A stretch of 64,000 bases of DNA from Bog-473 sp052148295 (GCA_052148295.1 JBKQIP010000186.1:1-64000), one strand, 5' to 3'. Shown: positions 17,501 through 26,156, counted from the stretch's first letter. Notes: generated from the sequence alone by a model not told the origin. Numbers and translations: made by a program.

Positions 17501-18286
17501 TCAGAAGAAGAGCAGCTTGGCCGCCGTGCCCAGCCCGACGACGATCACCACCACGCGCAGTGAGTTGGGTGTGATGGACAAGGCGACGTGCGCCCCGAGC
17601 CAACCGCCCACCAGGCTCCCGAGCGCCAGCAGGGCCACGGCCTCCCAGACCAGGCCGCCGTGGATCAAGAAGACGACGGCGGCCAGGCCGTTGACCAGAA
17701 TGGACAGCACGGTGCGCAGGCCGCTCGTGCGGGTGATGGAGTCCGGCAGGCACAGGCCCAGAATGGCCAGGAGCATGACGCCGAGGCCGGCGCCGAAGTA
17801 GCCGCCGTAGACGGAGGCGGCGAACGTGGCCGCGAGCAGCACGACGGGGCGCGCCACCGAGGGGCTGTGGGAGCCGTCGCCGAAGGCGCGCAGCAGGAGC
17901 GGCTGGACGGCGAAAAGGATGGACGCGCCGAGGATCAGCCACGGCGCGATGCGGGTGAAGTCGGACGAGGGCGTGGTGAGCAGGAGGACGGCGCCCGCCA
18001 CGGCCCCGAGCCCGGCCGCCGGGGACAGGCGCACGAAGCGGTCCGTCTGGTCGGAGATCTCCCGGCGGAACCCGGCGGCGCTCCCGAGGTAGCCGGGCCA
18101 GATGCCGATCGTGTTGGTGATGTTGGCGGTCAGCGGGGGGAGCCCCAAGGCCAGCAGCACCGGGAACGAGATCAGGCTGCCACCTCCGGCCACCCCGTTG
18201 AAGACGCCCGCACCGACGCCGGCCAGGACGATCAGAAACATATGGAATGCCGTGAATGAAATCGTCCCGAGCAGTGCCGATTCCAT
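17501..18286 (-). CDS. TSUP/TauE-SafE family membrane transporter
   Basis: A 261-residue permease of the sulfite exporter TauE/SafE type (PF01925). It has about eight membrane segments. The two inverted family motifs are GVFNGVAGGGSLISFPVLL near the start and GGYFGAGLGVMLLAILG in the middle. Substrates of relatives are sulfite, sulfoacetate or other small organic anions; none is indicated here. ATG at 18286 (MESALLGTISFTAFH) is chosen over an upstream in-frame start because the extra Arg/Pro-rich residues look non-coding. It is convergent with the 5-oxoprolinase fusion and divergent from the surface-protein locus. Confidence 0.88.
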   Translation of the reverse strand: MESALLGTISFTAFHMFLIVLAGVGAGVFNGVAGGGSLISFPVLLALGLPPLTANITNTIGIWPGYLGSAAGFRREISDQTDRFVRLSPAAGLGAVAGAVLLLTTPSSDFTRIAPWLILGASILFAVQPLLLRAFGDGSHSPSVARPVVLLAATFAASVYGGYFGAGLGVMLLAILGLCLPDSITRTSGLRTVLSILVNGLAAVVFLIHGGLVWEAVALLALGSLVGGWLGAHVALSITPNSLRVVVIVVGLGTAAKLLFF

Positions 18287-18452
18287 GAAGCGCCAGCGTA
18301 CGGGACGAAACTGCCGACGCTCGACCCCCGGTGAACCGCGCCGGCGGCGGCCGGGAAAATCCACGCCCGGGCGCAAGGTTTCCGGTCCTTCTCCGTTCCA
18401 TTGTCAACACAGGAGGACTCCCGCAACAGGCGGAGTCGGAAGGGGATGCGTC

Positions 18453-19877
18453 ATGAGGGGTCTTGTTCGTCTCAGCGCTGTCGGCACGCTGGTCGTCGCC
18501 GTGGTCGCCGTGATGACCTCGAGCGCCGGCGCCGTCACCCCCGGCACCTACACCGTCTCGGCCACCGGCTCGGTGCTCACGTTCACCGCGCTGGGCGCGC
18601 TCAACATCAGCGGTGCGGCCTCCTCGGCCACGGCGGGCAGCGGCCAGCCCACGACCGCCACGGGTTCGGGCCTGACGTCGCCCCTCGGCAACTCGACCTC
18701 GAGCGCCAGCGAAGGCACGGCCGGCGCCAGCGACACGCCGGCCGAGGCCTGCGGCCCGCTTCCCGCCTTGTCGGTCGTCATCGCCTCGGCCAGCGCCGCC
18801 TGCGGCCAAGCCACCGCCGCAGAAGACGCCCAGGGCGACCCGACGGCCAGCGCCACGGGTTCGCTACCGCAGGTGACCATCGGGACCGGGCTGTCCTCCA
18901 TCACGGCGCCCATCTCCTCCACCGTCTCCTCGACCGTGACCACGTTGCTGGCGCCGGTGCAGACCGCGCTCAACAGCGTGAGCTCGAGCGCGGGGGCCGC
19001 CCTGCCCACGTCGACCGGCATCTCCCTCAGCACCCTCATCTCCGATCTGGAGGGGATCTCGCTGAGCGACGTGGCCAGCCTGGTCAACGTCAACCTCGGC
19101 ACGTCGACGTCGGGCATCACCACCTCCACCGCCCCGAACGGTGACACCATCGAGACGGCCACCGCCTCGACCCAGGGCATCTCGATCGAGCTCCTCCCCG
19201 GCCTGCTCGGTGGGTCACCCTTGGCCACCATCACGGTGGGGAACAACTCGGCCACTACGGCCATCGACCGGGCCACGGGCGCGGTCACCGCGTCCGACGA
19301 CCCCTCCGACGTCAGCGTGACCATCGCCGGGCAGACCATCAACATCGGTGAGGGGACGGGCCCGACGCCGATCCTGGCCGGCACCCCGCTGGCCTCGACG
19401 ATCGAAGTGGGCGGCGGATCCGCCACCCCCGGCCAGGGCTCCGGGTCGGCTCAGGCCGGCGACCTCGAGCTCGATCTCCTGACCGGCATCAACGGTGGCA
19501 TCGGCCTCAACCTCGTCACCTCGCAGACGTCGGCCAGCGGTGCGCCCGCTGCTGCCGCCGCCGCGCCACCGGCGCCCGGGGCGAACCAGGTGGCCCAGGT
19601 GGCCGCGGCCGCCCCCGCCGCCGTGCCCAACGTGACCTCGGTGCACACCGGCGAGTTCTGGGCCGGCACGCTTCCGGTCTTCCTGCTGGCGGGGATGGCC
19701 CTCAGCGGTCTCGTCCTCATCGCCCGGCGCCGCATCGTCGCCGTCGCTCGCTCTCTCTCCACCCTTGCCCGCCACTCGACCCTGCGGTCGGCGGGCGGAC
19801 CGCCACCGGGCCCGGCCTCCGGGACCTCCTCCGTTCCCCCTCCGGTCTCGGGGCCGGCCCGGCGGCAGCCTCGGTGA
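18453..19877 (+). CDS. Secreted Ala/Ser/Thr-rich surface protein with C-terminal membrane anchor
   Basis: A 474-residue exported protein. It has a signal peptide (MRGLVRLSAVGTLVVAVVAV, then MTSSAGA) and a beta-rich region starting TPGTYTVSATGSVLTF. The long middle is nearly Cys-free and Thr/Ser-rich, and one hydrophobic span near the C-terminus (LPVFLLAGMALSGLVLIA) is followed by RRR. The stretch just before the span is VHTGEFWAG, which resembles actinobacterial surface proteins with an anchor tail of that type. A sortase gene lies 198 bp downstream, so covalent anchoring is plausible but the exact sorting motif is uncertain. Residues encoded at ~18928-18985 (STVTTLLAPVQTALNSVS) recur in the protein at 21308. 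Choice-of-anchor-P-like families are the closest recall. Function: cell-surface structure or adhesin, inferred. Confidence 0.75.
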   Translation: MRGLVRLSAVGTLVVAVVAVMTSSAGAVTPGTYTVSATGSVLTFTALGALNISGAASSATAGSGQPTTATGSGLTSPLGNSTSSASEGTAGASDTPAEACGPLPALSVVIASASAACGQATAAEDAQGDPTASATGSLPQVTIGTGLSSITAPISSTVSSTVTTLLAPVQTALNSVSSSAGAALPTSTGISLSTLISDLEGISLSDVASLVNVNLGTSTSGITTSTAPNGDTIETATASTQGISIELLPGLLGGSPLATITVGNNSATTAIDRATGAVTASDDPSDVSVTIAGQTINIGEGTGPTPILAGTPLASTIEVGGGSATPGQGSGSAQAGDLELDLLTGINGGIGLNLVTSQTSASGAPAAAAAAPPAPGANQVAQVAAAAPAAVPNVTSVHTGEFWAGTLPVFLLAGMALSGLVLIARRRIVAVARSLSTLARHSTLRSAGGPPPGPASGTSSVPPPVSGPARRQPR

Positions 19878-19889
19878 GAGCGAGGCACC

Positions 19890-20046
19890 CTTCGCAAGCC
19901 AGCGTGTTCCGTCACGCGTGAGAGGAACGAGAAACGAGATCTTCGGAGGATCTGGATAGGGGAAGAAAGATGCAGCGGGAACCGATGCTGCAAGCCGCTC
20001 GGGACGGGAAGGCGGATTCCCGTCCCGAGCAGCTGCAGTGGCCACT
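19890..20046 (+). ncRNA. Structured leader upstream of the sortase gene (candidate cis-regulatory RNA)
   Basis: Four hairpins follow one another. GTTCC..GGAAC (about 19908-19926) encloses the perfect palindrome TCACGCGTGA. AGATC..GATCT encloses TTCGGAG (about 19938-19954). GCAGC..GCTGC lies around 19973-19991. GCTCGGGACGGGAA pairs with TTCCCGTCCCGAGC as a perfect 14-bp stem with a GGCGGA loop (about 19995-20028), with CTGCA/TGCAG just outside. No U-run follows the last stem. It could be a terminator after the surface gene, an attenuator, or a riboswitch. It matches no riboswitch class I can recall. Confidence 0.4.
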
Positions 20047-20075
20047 GAACTCGGGCCCATGGCACCACTAGACCG

Positions 20076-21161
20076 ATGGCACCGATAAAAAGGTGGTCGA
20101 TCACCGCGCTCGGTGTGCTCCTCCTGTGGTCGGCCATCGGGTTGGCGAGTTACGCGGTGGCCTGGCAGCTCCACGCCCGCCACGCGGCGCAGGTCCTCTT
20201 GGAGAGCGAGCACGCCGCCATCGCGAAGATCGCCGCCCGCAAGCACGGCGCGGCCTGTCTGGTGGGCGGGCAGCAACCGGGCCAGCTCTCGGGGATCCTG
20301 CACATCCCCGCACTCGACCTCACCGCCCCGGTCGAGGAGGGCACCGACGACCAGGAGCTCAGCGTGGCGGTGGGGCACGACCCGCAATCGGTGTGGCCCG
20401 GCGTCGACGGCGCCGCCGTCTTCCTGGCCCACGACGTGAGCTACTTCGTCCACCTGAACGAATTGAAACCGGGCGACGTCATCACGTACCAGACCGCATG
20501 CAACACCGTGAAGTTCGCCGTCAGCCAACAGCAGATCGTGGCGGCGGGCTCCAGCGTGGCCGACACCACCGGTCCGAGCCTGGTCCTCGACACGTGCTAT
20601 CCGCCCAACGCGCTCTTCTTCACGTCCCAGCGGCTCCTCGTCCGTGCCGACGAGGTGGAGGCGGTGACCAAGGGCGCCGATCTGAGCCCGGGAAAGACGC
20701 TCGAGGACGAGGCGAGCTCGCTGAACTACAGCGTGCCGGCACCGGCCGCACTGGTGGCCCAGGGCCTCACCCTCCAGCAGAACGAGGCACCCATGGGCAC
20801 CATGCACCTGGTGAACGCGTCCATCGCGTTCGCCCAGTCGCCCGGACCGCTCTCCCTCGAGGCGGCCGCGCTCGAGGCGTACTTCGGGGGGCTCCATGCC
20901 GGAGCGCAGGACGAACAGGCCTGGTGGGCCGCCATCGCCCCGGGCGTGCCCATGCCACCTCAGCTGACGGGCGCCACGGTGGTGGGGCACGACGCGCCGC
21001 TCAACGTGGAGATCGACTCGACCGGCGGCGCGCCCTCCCAGGTGGTGTTGTCGACGGCCGTGACACTCTCGGGCGGGTCGTCACCCGGCGAGCAGGCCGA
21101 GACCGTCGTGCTCCCGGTGCACAGCGGCGTGGTCACCATCGGCAGCTGGCAGTTCACCTGA
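20076..21161 (+). CDS. Sortase with long C-terminal extension
   Basis: A 361-residue membrane-anchored cysteine transpeptidase. One N-terminal span (TALGVLLLWSAIGLASYAVAW) precedes the sortase domain. The catalytic triad is visible: His119 in VFLAHDVSYF, Cys174 in LVLDTCYPP (the TLxTC-type motif) and Arg186 or Arg190 in SQRLLVRA. About 165 further residues after the domain have no recognised fold; most sortases end shortly after the Arg strand. It sits between two surface-type proteins that share a sequence module, so they are its likely substrates. No good ribosome site is visible before ATG 20076; the upstream leader is strongly structured. Confidence 0.87.
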   Translation: MAPIKRWSITALGVLLLWSAIGLASYAVAWQLHARHAAQVLLESEHAAIAKIAARKHGAACLVGGQQPGQLSGILHIPALDLTAPVEEGTDDQELSVAVGHDPQSVWPGVDGAAVFLAHDVSYFVHLNELKPGDVITYQTACNTVKFAVSQQQIVAAGSSVADTTGPSLVLDTCYPPNALFFTSQRLLVRADEVEAVTKGADLSPGKTLEDEASSLNYSVPAPAALVAQGLTLQQNEAPMGTMHLVNASIAFAQSPGPLSLEAAALEAYFGGLHAGAQDEQAWWAAIAPGVPMPPQLTGATVVGHDAPLNVEIDSTGGAPSQVVLSTAVTLSGGSSPGEQAETVVLPVHSGVVTIGSWQFT

Positions 21162-21307
21162 GTTCACCTGGGCGTTCTCCTGAGGTGAATTCCCAGGAAC
21201 CGGGCGCAAGAACGCAAGGGTCTCCGGACGCAGCCGTTCCCAGAGGGCAGGCTGCGATGAGAGGGCACGGTGCGGGGGATACCCGGTGACGACGAGGAGG
21301 ATCACCG

Positions 21308-22570
21308 ATGAGCTTCGATGAGATGTACGACGAGCTGCTCCACGAGGAATTCCGGCCGCCCGAGACCTCCTCTCCGCCCCGCCGGGGGGCCCACGCGGCG
21401 CCGAAGGCTCCGTTCCGGGCCACCCGGATCCGTACCCTCGTCCTGGTGGCCTCCGGCGGTCTGGCCTGCGCCTCGGTGGGCGCCTTCCTCGGAGGGCTGG
21501 GCGGCCAATTCGGCGTGACCCCGGCATCGGCCCACACCTTCACCACATCGCAGCGGGGAGACCCCATCGCGGACGCGGCCAACTCCGCGTATCACGCCGC
21601 ATCCCCACTGGGGCCGGCAGCCGCACCGGTCTCCGCCGGCGCCAGCGTGGACCCATCCCCTGCGCCCGCCACCAGTGCCGGCGCGGACGCGGGAACCGCC
21701 ACCGCTGCCACCCCGGTGGCGCCGACGGGCACGGGTACGGGCACGGGTACGGGTACGGGCACGGGTACGGGTAGCGGCACCGGCACCGGCACCGGCACCG
21801 GCAGCGGGGGCGGTAGCGGCAGCGGGGGCGGCTCGGGCGGTGGCGGCGGCTCGGGTGGAGGCTCCGGTGGGGGCGGCGGTTCGACCACCCCGCCCACCTC
21901 CTCGGTGACCCAGGTGGTGACCGAAGTGACCGCGGGCATCACCGGCGCGGTCTCGAACCTGAATTCGGCGCTGACCGGTCTCCTGTCCTCGGTGTCGGCG
22001 CCCGGCCCCGGTCTGACCGCGGTCGTCACGCCCCTGGGTGGAGCGCTCACGGACATGACGTCGACCCTCTCCGACCTGACCAGCCTCATCACCGAGCAGG
22101 GCGGCACCGTCCCGTTCATCCCCGTCGACGGTCTGGACCCTCTCTCCGGCCTCGGGGCCGCCGGGGGTCCGTCCTCCTCGGGCACCGACGGATCCGCCGG
22201 GACGTCGTCGGTCGCCTCGGCCCTCGATGGCGCCACCGGCGCCGGCGGTTCCTCGCCCTCCAGCGGCACGGCGCTGTCGGGCTCGGATCGCGCCTCCAGC
22301 GATGGCAGCTCGACGTCTTCCCCCGGCCTGCCGGTCACCCTGCCGGCAGGTTCCACCACCGGTCTTCCGGTCCCGTCGCCTACCCCTCCGGCGACGGGGA
22401 CCGGTGGATCCGGTAGCTCGGGTGGAAGCGGCAGCTCTGGCGGATCGACCGGCACCGGCACCGTCGGGACCTCGACGGTCACCTCCACGGTGACGTCGGT
22501 GCTCACGCCGGTCCAAACCCTGCTCAACACGCTGAGCCAGAGCACCGGGGTGTCCCTGCCGGGCCTGTGA
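21308..22570 (+). CDS. Membrane-anchored Gly/Thr/Ser-repeat surface protein
   Basis: A 420-residue protein. The N-terminus is cytosolic and acidic (MSFDEMYDELLHEEF), followed by a single signal-anchor span (TLVLVASGGLACASVGAFLGG). An extracellular Ala-rich part leads into a low-complexity GT, GS and GGGS block encoded by short tandem repeats (21725-21885). The rest is Ser/Gly/Thr-rich. The C-terminus has STVTSVLTPVQTLLNTLS, 12 of 18 identical to a segment of the upstream surface protein. AGGAGG stands eight bases before the ATG. It has no sorting tail, so it would be displayed from the membrane. Function unknown; possibly a cell-wall-spanning spacer or a partner of the first surface protein. 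Confidence 0.72.
   Translation: MSFDEMYDELLHEEFRPPETSSPPRRGAHAAPKAPFRATRIRTLVLVASGGLACASVGAFLGGLGGQFGVTPASAHTFTTSQRGDPIADAANSAYHAASPLGPAAAPVSAGASVDPSPAPATSAGADAGTATAATPVAPTGTGTGTGTGTGTGTGSGTGTGTGTGSGGGSGSGGGSGGGGGSGGGSGGGGGSTTPPTSSVTQVVTEVTAGITGAVSNLNSALTGLLSSVSAPGPGLTAVVTPLGGALTDMTSTLSDLTSLITEQGGTVPFIPVDGLDPLSGLGAAGGPSSSGTDGSAGTSSVASALDGATGAGGSSPSSGTALSGSDRASSDGSSTSSPGLPVTLPAGSTTGLPVPSPTPPATGTGGSGSSGGSGSSGGSTGTGTVGTSTVTSTVTSVLTPVQTLLNTLSQSTGVSLPGL
21725..21885 (+). repeat. In-frame short tandem repeats (ACGGGT/ACGGGC, CGGCAC, GGCGGC types)
   Basis: About 160 bp of 6-bp-periodic DNA inside the surface-protein gene. It encodes (GT)n, then (GS/GGS)n runs. The unit is a multiple of three, so copy changes keep the frame and alter only spacer length. 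Confidence 0.85.
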
Positions 22571-22622
22571 CCACAGCCGTTCCGCCGGATCGCCCTCGTC
22601 CTGATCGCCCTAGTGTGGGCGC

Positions 22623-23426
22623 GTGGCTCTGGGCACCGACGGATTCGCCTCGGCCTCCGACATCTATGAACGGGGCCGGCCCGGCTATCCCGATGCGCTG
22701 GTCGGCCATCTCCGCGAGGCCTGGGGCCTGACGGCGCCGTCCCTGGCGGTCGACGTCGCCGCCGGGACGGGCAAGCTGGCCCGGCAGCTGCACGCGGCGG
22801 GGGCACGGTGCGTCGCGGTCGAGCCATCGGCCGCCATGCGACATGAGTGCCGCCGCCGCGCGCCGGGCGTCCGGGTCGTCGCCGGTTCGGCCGAACGCCT
22901 GCCCCTGGCCGACCACGTGGCCGATCTGGTCACGGTGGCCCAGGCCTTCCACTGGTTCGACCCGGTGCGCGCGCTGCACGAGATGGCGAGGGTCCTGCGA
23001 CCGGGCGGTGCGGTGGTCCTGGTCTGGAACGAGCGTGACACGTCGCTCCCGTGGACCGGCGCGCTGAGCGGGATCATGCGCGACGCCGGTCCGCCGCCCC
23101 ACCGGCCGGCCGAGGAGATGCGCGCCTCGTTCGACGGCGACCCGCACTTCACCGCCTTCGCGCGTTGGTCCGGTCGCCACGACGTCCCCATGGCGGCGGC
23201 GGAGGTGGCGGACATGGTGGCGTCGCGCAGCTATGTCCGCGTTCTTGCGCCGGCGGACCGGGAGGCCGTCCTGTCCCGGGTGCGAGCCGTCATCGCGCCG
23301 CTGCCCGAGCCGATCGTGGTGCCGTACACCACGAACGCCTACTGTGCCAGGGCGACACCGGCCCGCTGCGCCTGCTCCGGCACGTCGACCGGTGGCGGGG
23401 AAGGGGAGATCACATGGTCAGACTGA
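22623..23426 (+). CDS. Class I SAM-dependent methyltransferase
   Basis: A 267-residue cytosolic methyltransferase of the methyltransferase_11 type. Motif I VDVAAGTGKLARQL binds SAM; the acidic loop is CVAVEPSAAM; SAERLPLADHVADLVTVAQAFHWFD and VLRPGGAVVLVW are the following core strands. Substrate unknown. The GTG start lies six bases after a TAGTGT hexamer, so it is probably leaderless. The C-terminal ~20 residues (CARCACSG-like, then Gly-rich) overlap the EthD gene by 13 bases and look less conserved than the rest; a late frameshift cannot be excluded. Confidence 0.85.
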   Translation: MALGTDGFASASDIYERGRPGYPDALVGHLREAWGLTAPSLAVDVAAGTGKLARQLHAAGARCVAVEPSAAMRHECRRRAPGVRVVAGSAERLPLADHVADLVTVAQAFHWFDPVRALHEMARVLRPGGAVVLVWNERDTSLPWTGALSGIMRDAGPPPHRPAEEMRASFDGDPHFTAFARWSGRHDVPMAAAEVADMVASRSYVRVLAPADREAVLSRVRAVIAPLPEPIVVPYTTNAYCARATPARCACSGTSTGGGEGEITWSD

Positions 23427-23776
23427 CGTGTTTGCTACGACGCAAGGCGGGCCTGACGCCGGCGGAATTCCACGCCCATTGGCGCAACGTGCACGGACCG
23501 TTGATCGTGTCCAGCCAGAGCGGCAGTCACGTCGTGCGCTACGAGCAACACCCCCGTCCCCTGAGCGACTACAGCGGAGACGATGATCCCGGCTTCGACG
23601 GGGTCACCGTGCAGTGGTTCGAGACCATGGACGCGTACCGGGCGCACATGGCCGAACCCGACTTCGCGGTCATGTGGCAGGACATCGAGACCTTCCTCGA
23701 CACGGGCAGCCTCCACTTCGTCCTCACCGAGCATCCCCATCTCGTGATGGGCCCCGACCCCTTCCCGCTGGCCTGA
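23414..23776 (+). CDS. EthD-domain (dimeric alpha/beta-barrel) protein
   Basis: A 120-residue protein beginning MVRLTCLLRRKAGLTPAEFH followed by AHWRNVHGPL, the signature opening of EthD/PF07110 proteins. These are dimeric ferredoxin-like folds found with ring-modifying and catabolic enzymes. AAGGGGAG precedes ATG 23414. It overlaps the methyltransferase gene by 13 bases. The stop is directly abutted by the convergent CYTH-CHAD stop with no gap. Enzymatic role unknown. Confidence 0.82.
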   Translation: MVRLTCLLRRKAGLTPAEFHAHWRNVHGPLIVSSQSGSHVVRYEQHPRPLSDYSGDDDPGFDGVTVQWFETMDAYRAHMAEPDFAVMWQDIETFLDTGSLHFVLTEHPHLVMGPDPFPLA

Positions 23777-25567
23777 TCAGGCACCCTGCTCGGGGACGGC
23801 GGGCGCGGGCAGTGCGGTCGGGATGCCGGCGGCCGGTGTGGGTACCGGCGTGGGCACGGGCGTGGGCCCGGACACCGGCACGGGCACGGGCGCCGGCACC
23901 GGGGCGTCGGGTGGTGCCGGGACGGCGCGCAAGGTCCGGCGGACCGGGGGCAGGAGGGCGATGGTCTCGTCCCGGCGCCGATCCATGGCACCCGCCAGGT
24001 CCTGCCACTCGCGCCCGGCGAGGCGGGAGAGCTCCTTCGGCAGCCGTCGCAGGAGTCGACGCCGGTCCCGGCGGTGATGCTCCGCCACGCCCCCCATGAC
24101 GAAGATGGTGGACGCGGGCAGGTGGGAATCCCCGACGGCCAGCTCGGCCAGGCGGCCCGCCGCCACCTCGGCATCTTGGAGGAGGCCGAGCTGGTCCTGC
24201 AGCCCGGTGAGACGGCGGGTGAAGCGGCCGGTGCGGCTGCCGTAGAGCTCGGCGGTGAACTCCAGGGAGTAGCGCAGGCGCTTGCAGCGGATCCGCACCC
24301 GGTGGAAGTCCGCCGCCACGCCGCTGCGCCGGGCCCGACGGGCGGCCTTCATCACGGCGGCATGGCGGGCGTTGACCAGGTCGGGCACGGCCACGGCGGC
24401 AGGGAGCCGGGCCGCCGCCGAGCGCCGGAGCGGGCCCTGGCGCACCATGGAGGCCATGCCGTTGACGACCCGATCCCAGCGGGTGGAATCGAGGGCGGCC
24501 AGCATGTCGGCGCGGGCCTGCCGGCGCGCCTCGACCAGCAGCGAGGAGAGGTGGCTCAGGGGATCATGGTCGCTCGTCCCCAGAACGTCGACCCACGTCG
24601 CCACGCCACCGGACATGGCGTCGAGTGCCTCCAGCTGCACGTCGAGGTCGCGGACCGCACCGAGGAGGGCCGCCATCCAGCCCAGCTCGTTGCGGAATGC
24701 CGCGGCCCGGACCGGCAGGACCTCGACGAACAGGTCGAGCGCGGCCCGCAGTCGCCGGGTGGCCACCCGCATGTCGTGGAGGTCTTCGGGATCCTCTCCG
24801 AGACGCGTCCCGGGCTCCTTGTCCCGCAGGACCGCCAGTTGGCGCCGAAGGGCGGCGTAGGCCAACTCCCCCAAGCTGACATCCTCGCCGACGTCGGTCG
24901 GGCCGAGATCGGGCGGGCCCGGGATCACCGCGCCCAGGGCCAGCAGTCCCGCTTCGAACTTGGAGAGGGTCGCCGGCTGGAGGCCGCAGGCCGACCGCAG
25001 CTGACGCACCACCGGCTCCAGCGTGTCCTGCCACTCCGGGAGGACCTCGACCTCCACCCGGCGCAGCTGCATGGGCCGCTGGCCGTTGCCGACCATGATC
25101 ACGGTGTCGTCGAGGGCCACCTCCGCCGCGTCGGTCCCGCCCACCCGCAACGTGAAGGGGCGCCGGCGGGTCCGGACCTGGAGGACCTGGCGCACCGGCC
25201 GCTTCCCGGCCACGGCGTGCACGCGTCGCCCCACCGGACCGTCGTCCCCCAGGGACTCGATGCCCGCCGGAAGGTCCTCGGTCACCTCGAGGCGCTGTCG
25301 GAGGCCGCCCTCACCGGGCGGCTGGGTGTCCTTGAGGGTGATCTCGTCATGGCGGCCGCGACGACGGGTGCGGAGCATGAATCCGGCGCGGGCCATGCGC
25401 CAGTCGGCGGTGTCGAGGTAGGAGTCGACCAGACGTCGGGGTGGTCGCGCCAGCGCCGTGATCGTCTGTTGCTCGTCCTCGCCGATCGCCAGCATGGGGA
25501 GGGTGGCCAGCCAGCGCTCGACCGGTCGGAGGTCGAGCGCGTCGAACTGCCACTCGATCTCGATCAT
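23777..25567 (-). CDS. CYTH and CHAD domain protein
   Basis: About 596 residues. The N-terminal CYTH (triphosphate tunnel) domain starts IEIEWQFDAL and continues with YLDTADWRMARAGFMLRTRR and ITLKDT. The CHAD domain (~residues 235-520) has the conserved helices DPEDLHDMRVATRRLRAALD and DFHRVRIRCKRLRYSLEF, rich in Arg/His/Lys expected to bind polyphosphate. The tail is a Pro/Val repeat (PVPAPVPVPV, PVPTPVPTP). Such two-domain proteins act as inorganic triphosphatases or polyphosphate-binding factors. The start is placed at ATG 25567 because the CYTH domain begins there; 25612 is an alternative. A Nudix hydrolase is divergent from it, a common pairing. Confidence 0.88.
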   Translation of the reverse strand: MIEIEWQFDALDLRPVERWLATLPMLAIGEDEQQTITALARPPRRLVDSYLDTADWRMARAGFMLRTRRRGRHDEITLKDTQPPGEGGLRQRLEVTEDLPAGIESLGDDGPVGRRVHAVAGKRPVRQVLQVRTRRRPFTLRVGGTDAAEVALDDTVIMVGNGQRPMQLRRVEVEVLPEWQDTLEPVVRQLRSACGLQPATLSKFEAGLLALGAVIPGPPDLGPTDVGEDVSLGELAYAALRRQLAVLRDKEPGTRLGEDPEDLHDMRVATRRLRAALDLFVEVLPVRAAAFRNELGWMAALLGAVRDLDVQLEALDAMSGGVATWVDVLGTSDHDPLSHLSSLLVEARRQARADMLAALDSTRWDRVVNGMASMVRQGPLRRSAAARLPAAVAVPDLVNARHAAVMKAARRARRSGVAADFHRVRIRCKRLRYSLEFTAELYGSRTGRFTRRLTGLQDQLGLLQDAEVAAGRLAELAVGDSHLPASTIFVMGGVAEHHRRDRRRLLRRLPKELSRLAGREWQDLAGAMDRRRDETIALLPPVRRTLRAVPAPPDAPVPAPVPVPVSGPTPVPTPVPTPAAGIPTALPAPAVPEQGA

Positions 25568-25697
25568 CTCGCGGCCCGCGCTGCGACCGTCGCCTGTCCC
25601 ACCAGCCACCATCCGAGGCTACCGCTGCCGGCATCGGACGCACCATACGGCGCCGAATGTCCGTAATTCCGACGGGCGTGGCGGTAGTGTGAGACGA

Positions 25698-26150
25698 GTG
25701 GGTCGACAAGCCGTGACGATGGAATCCCGGACGCCAGCAGAGGTCGTGCAAGCCGCCGGTGGCCTGCTGGTCCGCCGCCGGGGGAACGGGTTGCAGATCG
25801 CGCTGGTGCATCGCCCGGTACACCAGGACTGGTCCTTTCCCAAGGGCAAGCTCGAAGTGGGTGAGACCTACGAAGAGGCGGCGCGGCGTGAGGTGGAGGA
25901 GGAGACCGGGATCGCCGGCCGGCTGCTCCGCTTCATCGGTCACGTCGAGTACACCGACCGCAAGGGACGCCCCAAGGTGGTGGCCTACTGGGTCATGGCC
26001 CCCGAGTCCGGATCCTTCAGCGTGAACACGGAGGTCGACGAGCTCCGGTGGCTCGACCTGCCGGCGGCCGGTCAGCTCCTGAGCTACCAGCGCGACCGTG
26101 AGCTCCTGGCCGTGGTCGCCGCGGCGGACCAGGTGGAGCCCCTCGTCTGA
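25698..26150 (+). CDS. Nudix hydrolase
   Basis: A 150-residue pyrophosphohydrolase. The full Nudix box GKLEVGETYEEAARREVEEE with TGI is intact, including the metal-binding Glu pair. Upstream WSFPKGK and AGGLLVRRR fit MutT-like or diadenosine-polyphosphate-cleaving members. The start is set at GTG 25698, seven bases after TAGTGT (25685-25690), a leaderless arrangement; an inner ATG at 25719 is also possible. It is divergent from the CYTH-CHAD gene and six bases from the following hydrolase, so probably co-transcribed with it. Confidence 0.9.
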   Translation: MGRQAVTMESRTPAEVVQAAGGLLVRRRGNGLQIALVHRPVHQDWSFPKGKLEVGETYEEAARREVEEETGIAGRLLRFIGHVEYTDRKGRPKVVAYWVMAPESGSFSVNTEVDELRWLDLPAAGQLLSYQRDRELLAVVAAADQVEPLV

Positions 26151-26156
26151 CCCGTC

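Noticed and set aside
19890..20046. c-di-GMP or c-di-AMP riboswitch before the sortase
   Set aside because: Some words (GCAAGCC, GGGAACC) recall such RNAs, but the ordered core motifs and pairings of those classes are missing.
20056..20086. Start of the sortase at the earlier ATGGCACCA near 20059
   Set aside because: That reading meets a TAG after four codons; the similar ATGGCACCG at 20076 opens the long frame.
23340..23426. Frameshift at the end of the methyltransferase gene at 22623
   Set aside because: The last 20 residues look odd, but the domain is complete before them and no clearly homologous continuation appears in another frame.
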